Source: Actinomycetales bacterium
GTDB taxonomy: Bacteria; Actinomycetota; Actinomycetes; S36-B12
Length of the DNA: 7,813 nt
Direction of reading: 5' to 3'
NCBI GenBank assembly: GCA_017849335.1
Contig: JAFIHP010000284.1
Span: 1-7,813, forward strand
Position 1 is the stretch's first letter, and every line of letters begins with the position of its first letter. Below the pieces are notes generated by a model. The model was given only the letters and a program-made list of their open reading frames with translations. It was not told the DNA's origin and ran no database searches. Positions 1-5,679 of this stretch are shown here, in pieces. Both the position numbers and the translations under genes were made by a program.

Positions 1-1401
1 GACGCGGCCGAGGGGTGAGCGCCAGGTGCACGAGCCGTCATTCGCAGAAGCGGTGATGTGCCAGTAGCCGCTGGTCTTCATCTCGTGGTGGAACTTGCAC
101 AGGGGTCCGAGGTTGCAGGCATCGGTCAACCCGCCGGCGTCGTACGGTTTCGCGTGGTCGATCTCGCACCGTTCGGCCGGGCGGTTGCAGCCGGGGAACC
201 GGCAGTACTGGTCACGGAGCCGGATCACGAGCTTCTGCAGGTCTGAGGCGAGGTAGTGCCGACGCCCGGCGTCCAGGATGCAGCCGGCGGAGTCCGTGAC
301 CAGCCGCCGGATGGTCGAGGACTCCAACGCCGCCTGCGCGATCAGGTCGGTGACTTCGTCGGCGGTGCAGGGCGTGTTGCCGATCCGGCCGCACGCGTCG
401 CTCCCGACGAGCGTTTCCAGGGGGACAAGGACGTTCACATGGACCGCGAGCTTCGCCTCCTGCACCGGACTGTCCACGACGGCCACGGAGCCCGGATCGC
501 CCAACGTGAGTGCCACGAGCGCCGCGACCTTCCGTTGGCCCATGGTGACGCAGCCTTCGGCGACCTCGAACCGAGCATCCTTGGCGAGGGTCTTCACCGC
601 CTGCATGACGGCCTCGGCATGGGCCGTCGGCATGACCGCACGGATCTCGGACGTTCCAGGCTCGACGGGGTTGAGGAACAAGCCGTGGTCCTGCTCCGCG
701 GCCTTCCGGCGGCGCTTGCGGGCACCCGCCGGGTCCGCGGCCGTGACCAGGACCCCGGTCTTCTTCCCCGCCTCGCCCGGGGTGTGCGTCGCGGCGAACG
801 GGACGACCTTGGCGAGGATCGTGGCGCAGTGCTTCGCATACTCACCCTGCTCGGTCGGGTCGGCGCTGCCGTGGCCGGGCAGGTTCCGCAGCTGCCGGCC
901 GATCGCCCGCACATGCTCGATCGTGACCGTGCCCGCGAGCATCCCGTCCAGCAACGGCGACCACGCGCCACTCAGCTCCTGGGACTCCAGGATCCGGGCC
1001 TCCCCGGTGACCGGCGACATGCGCAGCGCCGCGGTGATCTCACTCCACGCGGCCTGCTCCGGCGCCACGAACTGCGGACGCGCCGGCCGCTCGGGATCCA
1101 CGTCTGCCGCGTGCTGAGCCTGAATCTCCGTCACGACCTTCGCCGTCACCGCATCCCGCGCCCACGCCTCCACCCCGGCCACGTACGCCGCGAACCGCTG
1201 GACCTGCTGCAGATACGTGACGGCCTCATCCGCCGTGAGCGCGGCCAGCTCGATCCGGTCCAACTCGCACAGCAACCCACTATCGACCGGCCGCGCGCAC
1301 GCCATACCCAGCCGCATCACGTCGTCGACAACGACCTCGACCTCATCCCCCGTCACACCCTCATCGGGGCCGCCGGGAAGCTCGGGATCGGAATCGAACA
1401 T
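1..1401 (-). CDS. DUF222/13E12-family HNH endonuclease-like protein (3' end cut by window edge)
   Basis: The reading frame starts at an ATG (1401-1399) and stays open for 467 codons to the window edge, so the C-terminus is missing. Residues about 30-340 are an Ala-rich, mostly helical region like the DUF222 (13E12 repeat) domain of actinobacterial proteins. Residues 400-439 form an HNH nuclease domain: paired cysteines C400 and C405 (CRFPGC), the first metal/catalytic histidine in EIDH (H416), N430 in CNLGPLC with C435, and HH at 438-439. The four cysteines suggest a structural zinc alongside the ββα-metal site. Proteins of this family occur in many copies in actinomycete genomes; their biological target is largely unknown. 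DNA cleavage is inferred from the intact HNH residues only. The gene follows the threonine aldolase on the same strand after 74 bases, but has its own candidate promoter, so it is probably a separate unit. Confidence 0.93.
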   Translation of the reverse strand, partial: MFDSDPELPGGPDEGVTGDEVEVVVDDVMRLGMACARPVDSGLLCELDRIELAALTADEAVTYLQQVQRFAAYVAGVEAWARDAVTAKVVTEIQAQHAADVDPERPARPQFVAPEQAAWSEITAALRMSPVTGEARILESQELSGAWSPLLDGMLAGTVTIEHVRAIGRQLRNLPGHGSADPTEQGEYAKHCATILAKVVPFAATHTPGEAGKKTGVLVTAADPAGARKRRRKAAEQDHGLFLNPVEPGTSEIRAVMPTAHAEAVMQAVKTLAKDARFEVAEGCVTMGQRKVAALVALTLGDPGSVAVVDSPVQEAKLAVHVNVLVPLETLVGSDACGRIGNTPCTADEVTDLIAQAALESSTIRRLVTDSAGCILDAGRRHYLASDLQKLVIRLRDQYCRFPGCNRPAERCEIDHAKPYDAGGLTDACNLGPLCKFHHEMKTSGYWHITASANDGSCTWRSPLGRV

Positions 1402-1407
1402 ACGTAC

Positions 1408-1413
1408 AGATTA
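1408..1413 (-). promoter_or_regulatory. Candidate -10 element, leaderless start of the DUF222/HNH gene
   Basis: Read on the minus strand the hexamer is TAATCT, a good match to the actinobacterial TANNNT -10 element. It ends exactly 6 bases before the ATG at 1401, which would put transcription start on the A of the start codon. The bases between (GTACGT) contain no Shine-Dalgarno sequence, which fits a leaderless mRNA. No convincing -35 element is seen. Confidence 0.5.
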
Positions 1414-1452
1414 CCGGACCGCACTGACACTCACGACCCTGCGAAGACCACG

Positions 1453-1473
1453 GTTGCGTTGCTGGGCAACAAC
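1453..1473 (-). terminator. Weak hairpin just after the threonine aldolase stop
   Basis: On the minus strand, 3 bases past the TAG stop, GTTG-TTGC and GCAA-CG-CAAC can pair as an 8-bp stem with a 2-base bulge around a CCA loop. The uninterrupted core is 5 bp (GTTGC/GCAAC). There is no T-tract after it, so it is at most a weak or Rho-assisted terminator, or a 3'-end stabilising hairpin. Confidence 0.3.
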
Positions 1474-1475
1474 TA

Positions 1476-2531
1476 CTACGAGCGCGCGAGCTCCTCGGCG
1501 ACCGCGGCGGCGAAGGCGTCCACGTCGGCAGCTGTGGTGTCCCACGAGCACATCCAGCGCACCTCGCCCGTCGCCTGGTCCCAGGTGTAGAAGCGGAACC
1601 TCTCCTGCAGCCGCTGCGTGACGTCGGCCGGCAGGGTCGCGAACACGGCGTTCGCCTGGACCGCACGGGTGACCGTCAGGCCGGGCAGGTCGATCACGCG
1701 AACGGCGAGGTCGGCGGCCATCGCGTTGGCGTGCGACGCGTTCCGCAGCCACAAGTCGTCGGTGAGGAGCGCCAGCAGCTGCGCGCTGACGAAGCGCATC
1801 TTGCTGGCGAGCTGCATCGACGTCTTGCGCAGGTAGTCGACTCCCGGGGCCGACTCCGGGTTCAGCACGACCACGGCCTCGCCGAGCATCGCGCCGTTCT
1901 TCGTGCCGCCGAAGGAGAGCACGTCGACCCCGAGGTCGGTCGTGACGGCGCGCAGGGGAACTCCCAGGGCCGCCGCGGCGTTCGCGATCCGAGCGCCGTC
2001 GAGGTGGACCGTCATCCCGAGGCTGTGCGCGTGATCGACGACCGCTCCGAGCTCGTCGAGGGAGTACAGCGTGCCGAGCTCCGTCGACTGCGTGACCGTC
2101 ACGACGGCCGGCTGGGCCCGGTGCACGTCGCCGAATCCCCATGCCTGCACGTCGATCAGCTCGGGCGTGAGCTTGCCGTCCGGGGTCGGCACCGTCCACA
2201 GCTTCAGGCCACCGAGGTGCTCGGGCGCCCCACCCTCGTCGACGTTCACGTGGGCCGTCGAGGCGCACACGACCGCCTCCCATCGGCGCGTCATCGCCTG
2301 CAGCGCAACGACGTTCGCCCCGGTCCCGTTGAACACCGGGAACACCTGCGCCGCGGCGCCGAACGTCTCGCGCACCGCCTCCGCGAGCGCTGCGGTCACG
2401 CCGTCGTCGCCGTAGGAGACGTCATGCCCGGCGTTCGCCTGCGCGATCGCGGCGAGCACCTCCGGATGGATGGAGGCGTAGTTGTCACTGGCGAAGCCGC
2501 GCCACGGCGCGGTCGGCATCGGGGTCGTCAC
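1476..2531 (-). CDS. Threonine aldolase family PLP enzyme (beta-hydroxy amino acid aldolase)
   Basis: This 351-residue protein matches the normal length and layout of low-specificity L-threonine aldolases, fold-type I PLP enzymes of the beta-eliminating lyase family. They cleave threonine or other beta-hydroxy-alpha-amino acids to glycine plus an aldehyde in the cytosol. Visible landmarks are the N-terminal SDNY (residues 16-19), SYGDD (39-43), the ring-stacking histidine in AHVNVDEGGAPE (H94), HLDGAR (D178 for the PLP nitrogen, R181), the Schiff-base lysine in SFGGTKNG (K211), and a C-terminal VRW (R325) where the family binds the substrate carboxylate. All key residues are intact. The GTG start lies 7 bases after the SDR stop with no Shine-Dalgarno, so translation is probably coupled; an ATG four codons in (2519) is an alternative start. 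It is the last gene of a three-gene operon. The true substrate is unknown and may not be threonine. Confidence 0.93.
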   Translation of the reverse strand: MTTPMPTAPWRGFASDNYASIHPEVLAAIAQANAGHDVSYGDDGVTAALAEAVRETFGAAAQVFPVFNGTGANVVALQAMTRRWEAVVCASTAHVNVDEGGAPEHLGGLKLWTVPTPDGKLTPELIDVQAWGFGDVHRAQPAVVTVTQSTELGTLYSLDELGAVVDHAHSLGMTVHLDGARIANAAAALGVPLRAVTTDLGVDVLSFGGTKNGAMLGEAVVVLNPESAPGVDYLRKTSMQLASKMRFVSAQLLALLTDDLWLRNASHANAMAADLAVRVIDLPGLTVTRAVQANAVFATLPADVTQRLQERFRFYTWDQATGEVRWMCSWDTTAADVDAFAAAVAEELARS

Positions 2532-2538
2532 GAGGTGA

Positions 2539-3240
2539 TCATGACGCCGACGTCGGCACGGTCAGGTCGACGCGCGACCCGTTCTCGGCCGGCTCGACGC
2601 ACACCTCGGCGATCGCGTCGCCGAGGTCGCGCACGTGGGTGTACCCGGACCAGTCCCGCTCCGGCTCGGCCGCCGCCATCGCATCCGTCAGCAGCGCCTT
2701 GACGGCGACGACGACCGCTGCGCCGTCGGAGTCGCGCAGGAAGTGCGCGACGCCCGCCGTCCAGGCCTCCGCTGCGGACTTGGCGGCGGCGTACGCGATG
2801 TTGCCGGCGGTCGGGGTCGCCGCCGCCGTGCTGGTCACCATGACGACGCGACCGACGGGGCTCGCCTTGACGTCGGGGCCGAACACCGCGGTCAGGGTCG
2901 CGAACGTCCCGACGATCGGCGGGTGCAGCGCCTGCCAGTCCTCGACCGACGACACCGACAGGGTTCGCCCGCCTCGCCAGCCGCCCACGAGATGGATCAC
3001 GGCGTCGACGCGACCGAGGTCGTCGAGGATGCGCTCGCGCAGCGCCACGACCGCGTCGACGTCGAGGAGGTCGACCGCGAACGCGCGCGCATCGACGTCG
3101 CCCAGCGTCGCGACGGCGGCGTCTGCGGCCTCCTGGCGCGAGTCGATCACGACGAGCCGGTAGCCCGCGGCAGCCAGGCTCGCCGCGGTCGCGATGCCGC
3201 CACCACCCGCACCCGCGATCACGGCGACCGGGGCGCTCAT
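2539..3240 (-). CDS. Short-chain dehydrogenase/reductase (SDR family)
   Basis: This 233-residue protein is a single Rossmann-fold NAD(P)-dependent oxidoreductase of classical SDR size, expected to be cytosolic. The cofactor glycine motif is AGAGGGGIA (residues 9-17), and D33 at the end of the second strand (VVIDSRQ) favours NAD(H) over NADP(H). The catalytic serine lies in VTSTA (S137), and the YxxxK motif is YAAAK (Y150, K154). The usual NNAG stretch is HLVGGWRGG (83-91), which resembles the AGGWAGG stretch of quinoid dihydropteridine reductases. The Asn of the usual N-S-Y-K tetrad appears to be replaced by Pro (about P108). Its ATG overlaps the TGA of the upstream DUF6421-like gene (ATGA), and the threonine aldolase follows after 7 bases, so the three are almost certainly co-translated. 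The substrate is unknown; an aldehyde or beta-hydroxy acid linked to the neighbouring aldolase is a reasonable inference. Confidence 0.92.
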   Translation of the reverse strand: MSAPVAVIAGAGGGGIATAASLAAAGYRLVVIDSRQEAADAAVATLGDVDARAFAVDLLDVDAVVALRERILDDLGRVDAVIHLVGGWRGGRTLSVSSVEDWQALHPPIVGTFATLTAVFGPDVKASPVGRVVMVTSTAAATPTAGNIAYAAAKSAAEAWTAGVAHFLRDSDGAAVVVAVKALLTDAMAAAEPERDWSGYTHVRDLGDAIAEVCVEPAENGSRVDLTVPTSAS

Positions 3241-5339
3241 GCCGAGATCCCGGCGGTCGACTCGATCGTCGGCGCCAGCCGTCGGCTCAGGGCGTCGTAG
3301 AACACACTCAGGGGGAACTCGTCCGGCATCACAGCGTCGACCATCTCACGCGGCTCCCCGGTAAGCGGCAGCGCGTCCGCCCCACGCGCCCACACGGACG
3401 CCGGGTGCGGCTCGACGTACGACGCCACGAACGCGTGCGCGGCCAGCCATTGGGACACCCGCGACCGGTCGATCCCGTCGTGGTACAGGGCTTCCACCTC
3501 GTCGGCCAGCGCCACCACGGCCTCGGGCAGGCGTGCCCAGTCCACAGACAGCGTGTTGTCGGTCCAGCGCACGACCTCCGCCCGGTGCAGCCACGCGAAG
3601 AGCAGCTGGCCGGCCAGACCGTCGTAGTTGCGGACGCGCGAACCCGTGACGGGGAAGCGGAAGAGGCGGTCCAGGACGATGGCGTACCGGATGTACCGGC
3701 CGAGGTGCACCTCGTTCGCGTCCAGCGTCAACGTCTCTCGGTACGTCGCGAGGTCGCAGCGCAGCTCCTCCAGGGCGTACGTCCAGTACGGCATGCGCTG
3801 CTTGATCATGAACGGGTCGAACGGCAGGTCGCCCCGGCTGTGGGTGCGGTCGTGGATCAGGTCCCACAGCACGAACGTCTCCTGCGCGAGCAACTGGTCG
3901 GCGAGCAGCAGGTCGACCTCCGGCGGGAGCGGCAGTCGCAGGGCGTCTGCCGCGGCGCGCGCGACGACCCGGAAGCGCGCCGCCTCGCGGTCGCAGAAGA
4001 TGCCGCCCCAGTGGAAGTCGATCGTCGTGCTCGTCGCGACGGTCTCCGGAAAGAGCACGGCGGAGTGCGTGTCGTAGCCCGACGTGAACGCCACGAACTC
4101 GATCGGGACGAACGCCGCGTTGTCGTACGTGCGCTCCTGCTCGGCCAGCCAGTCCGGCCAGAACGTGCGGGTGATGACGGCCTCGAGGTTGCGGTTCGGG
4201 TTGCCGTTCTGCGTGTACATCGGGAACACGACGAGGTGCTCGACGCCGTGCTCGCGGCGCTGGTCGGGTCGGAAGAGCGCGAGCGACGTCACGAAGTCCG
4301 GCACCGCGTACCCCCCGGCGGACCACGCCCGCAGGTCGGCGACCGTCGCCTCGAGGTGCTCGCGCTGGTGCGTGAACCGCGGCGTCAGGTCGACGATCGC
4401 GACGCACATCTGGTCCACGAGCGCGTCGACGGCGACCCGATCGTGGACCGTGAGGTCGATCGAGCCGTCCTTCGCCTGCAGGGGACGAAGCCCCTCGACC
4501 GCGTCGGCAAGCCGCGCCCACGCGTCGTCCGTCGTGGCCCACGTCGGCTCCGCCGCACCCTGGCCGCGGGCGTTGGCGGTCGCAGCGGCCGCCCAGGTGA
4601 CGACGTTGCGCCACAGCGCGCGATGGTCGAGGTCGTCGATCGAGTCGTCGCCGAACAGGTCGGAGTCGGCGGTGACGACGACGCGCCCGCGCGGCAGGTC
4701 GGCGGCGAGGACCAGTGCCGCACCGGCGGGGTCGGCGGTCGGGTACGTGCGCGCGACGGTCTCGACGGCGGCGGCGTCGGCCGTGTCCGACGGATGCAGA
4801 GTGCCCGCGCGGTAGAAGCACGCCGCGTCAACCTCGGCGGTCAGGTCGTGGCGGGTGCCGTGGACGAGGTCGGCGAGCACCCAGGTCGGCACGTCGGTGA
4901 ACGCGTGCGCGGGGTCCTGCACCGTCGCGTTGTCGATCACGACCCCGAACCGGGCGGCGAGCTCGGCGGCGCTGTTCCCGTACTTCGCCTGCTCGGTCTC
5001 GCCGAGGACGACGAGCCCGCCGCCGGCCCGGACGAACGCCTCGACGGCGGCCAGCTCGTCGGCGGTCAGTCGCGGCGACCCGGAACCGGTCGTGTGCTCC
5101 CACGCGTCGTCGGCCGCGTGCGGCAGGACGAGCGCATCGACACCCCCGAGAGCGCCGGCGTCGAGCGGTCCCTCGGTGTGCACGCGGACCGTGAACCCGG
5201 CGCGCTCGAGCTCGGCGCGGGCCTGCGCGTACGACGCGTCGGCCGGGTTCACCGGGTTCATCACGGCCGCGAGCTCGGGCCGGGTGGTCCAGGCCTGGCG
5301 GTGCGACTCGTCGACGAGGACGGTGCCAATAGGGCGCAC
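3237..5339 (-). CDS. DUF6421-family-like protein, 700 residues, with an N-terminal amidotransferase-fold domain and a possible metallohydrolase motif
   Basis: The GTG start has a clear GGAGG Shine-Dalgarno 5 bases upstream. No signal peptide or membrane segment is visible, so it should be cytosolic. Residues about 1-255 look like a class I glutamine-amidotransferase/ThuA/DUF4350-type fold: beta strands ALVLP (69-73) and GGLVVLGE (107-114), a conserved-looking KYGNS (119-123), and a late strand RGRVVVTADSDLFGD (217-231). The nucleophile-elbow cysteine is absent (LGETEQ), so it is probably a binding rather than a catalytic domain. From about 265 to 700 it resembles the actinobacterial DUF6421 family, recognised from memory and not by a search. 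This part holds YTQNGNPNRN (375-384), FHWGGIFCDREAARFR (442-457), HDRTH (496-500) and EELRCD (524-529). The last two together look like a zinc-binding pair. It is the first gene of the operon with the SDR and threonine aldolase, and its stop overlaps the SDR start. The function is unknown; a hydrolase is an inference. Confidence 0.85.
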   Translation of the reverse strand: MRPIGTVLVDESHRQAWTTRPELAAVMNPVNPADASYAQARAELERAGFTVRVHTEGPLDAGALGGVDALVLPHAADDAWEHTTGSGSPRLTADELAAVEAFVRAGGGLVVLGETEQAKYGNSAAELAARFGVVIDNATVQDPAHAFTDVPTWVLADLVHGTRHDLTAEVDAACFYRAGTLHPSDTADAAAVETVARTYPTADPAGAALVLAADLPRGRVVVTADSDLFGDDSIDDLDHRALWRNVVTWAAAATANARGQGAAEPTWATTDDAWARLADAVEGLRPLQAKDGSIDLTVHDRVAVDALVDQMCVAIVDLTPRFTHQREHLEATVADLRAWSAGGYAVPDFVTSLALFRPDQRREHGVEHLVVFPMYTQNGNPNRNLEAVITRTFWPDWLAEQERTYDNAAFVPIEFVAFTSGYDTHSAVLFPETVATSTTIDFHWGGIFCDREAARFRVVARAAADALRLPLPPEVDLLLADQLLAQETFVLWDLIHDRTHSRGDLPFDPFMIKQRMPYWTYALEELRCDLATYRETLTLDANEVHLGRYIRYAIVLDRLFRFPVTGSRVRNYDGLAGQLLFAWLHRAEVVRWTDNTLSVDWARLPEAVVALADEVEALYHDGIDRSRVSQWLAAHAFVASYVEPHPASVWARGADALPLTGEPREMVDAVMPDEFPLSVFYDALSRRLAPTIESTAGISA

Positions 5340-5344
5340 GTCAG

Positions 5345-5349
5345 CCTCC
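5345..5349 (-). promoter_or_regulatory. Strong Shine-Dalgarno deciding the GTG start at 5339
   Basis: On the minus strand the sequence reads GGAGG, then 5 bases (CTGAC), then the GTG. It is the best ribosome binding site in the window and fixes the start of the 700-residue protein at a GTG. Confidence 0.75.
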
Positions 5350-5363
5350 AGCGATCGATGGAT

Positions 5364-5380
5364 TCGGGAGAAGATCCCGA
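5364..5380 (-). promoter_or_regulatory. 5' leader hairpin of the DUF6421-SDR-aldolase operon
   Basis: TCGGGA and TCCCGA can pair as a perfect 6-bp stem around a 5-base loop. It would lie at the extreme 5' end of the mRNA if the proposed promoter (5385-5414) is right. Possible roles are mRNA stabilisation or weak attenuation; no T-tract follows. Confidence 0.35.
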
Positions 5381-5384
5381 CACG

Positions 5385-5414
5385 AGGCTAACAGGCCGGA
5401 CGATGTTCGGCCAA
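5385..5414 (-). promoter_or_regulatory. Candidate sigma70-type promoter of the DUF6421-SDR-aldolase operon
   Basis: On the minus strand a -35-like TTGGCC (5414-5409) is separated by 18 bases from a -10-like TAGCCT (5390-5385), giving a predicted start near 5378-5380 and a leader of about 40 bases before the GTG. The hexamers match TTGACA and TANNNT only moderately. The 73 bases between this operon and the preceding small gene hold no ORF and make a sensible place for a promoter. Confidence 0.4.
5394..5412. repeat. Inverted repeat GGCCG-N9-CGGCC inside the candidate promoter
   Basis: Two perfect 5-base arms (5394-5398 and 5408-5412) flank a 9-base centre and fall between and over the -35 and -10 elements. 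It could be an operator for a dimeric repressor, or the stem of a weak terminator for the membrane-protein gene ending at 5424. In such GC-rich DNA short palindromes arise often by chance. Confidence 0.3.
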
Positions 5415-5423
5415 GACTGCCCA

Positions 5424-5648
5424 TCAGCGCGGCCTGTCCGCCCTCAGGCGGCTGAGGGTGAACGCGATCGCCCCGAGCACGATGACGATGCCGGCGACGA
5501 AGCCGAACGCGACGAGGTCCCAGCCGAGCACGGCGACCCGCACGGCGAGCGCCGCCAGCAGCATGAACAGCGCGAAGCCCTGGAGGAAGAGCGAGAAGCG
5601 CAGGGTGCGGCGGGTCGATTCTTCGGGTGTCGGCAGCGGGGACGTCAC
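5424..5648 (-). CDS. Small two-helix membrane protein, unknown function
   Basis: This is a 74-residue protein. The GTG start at 5648 is chosen because an AGGA (5659-5656) lies 7 bases upstream and because it comes after the stop of the phosphatase gene, with 31 bases between them. A second in-frame GTG two codons upstream (5654) is too close to that AGGA. Two hydrophobic segments are clear, at about residues 17-40 and 44-65, joined by a short VRVAVLGWD turn. The polar N-terminus (TPEESTRR) and the basic C-terminus (SRLRADRPR) suggest both ends are cytoplasmic. No enzymatic motif is present and I do not recognise the family. It is probably co-transcribed with the histidine phosphatase. Confidence 0.7.
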   Translation of the reverse strand: MTSPLPTPEESTRRTLRFSLFLQGFALFMLLAALAVRVAVLGWDLVAFGFVAGIVIVLGAIAFTLSRLRADRPR

Positions 5649-5679
5649 GCGCACATCCTGCCCGGTGCGAGGCGGACGG

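Noticed and set aside
1453..1473. A strong intrinsic terminator after the aldolase
   Set aside because: The hairpin is short, bulged and lacks a T-tract, so it is reported only as a weak candidate.
256..1590. 444-residue open frame on the plus strand
   Set aside because: It is antisense to the DUF222/HNH gene and extends into the aldolase. The opposite strand encodes a coherent protein with a full HNH motif, while this one is Arg/His-rich with no recognisable domain.
1411..2283. 290-residue minus-strand frame overlapping the threonine aldolase
   Set aside because: It is a frame-shifted shadow rich in Arg and Gly. The 351-residue aldolase frame has every PLP-enzyme landmark.
2519..2519. Alternative ATG start for the threonine aldolase, four codons downstream
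   Set aside because: Neither start has a Shine-Dalgarno. The GTG at 2531 gives the closer coupling to the SDR stop (7 bases), so it was kept, though the ATG cannot be excluded.
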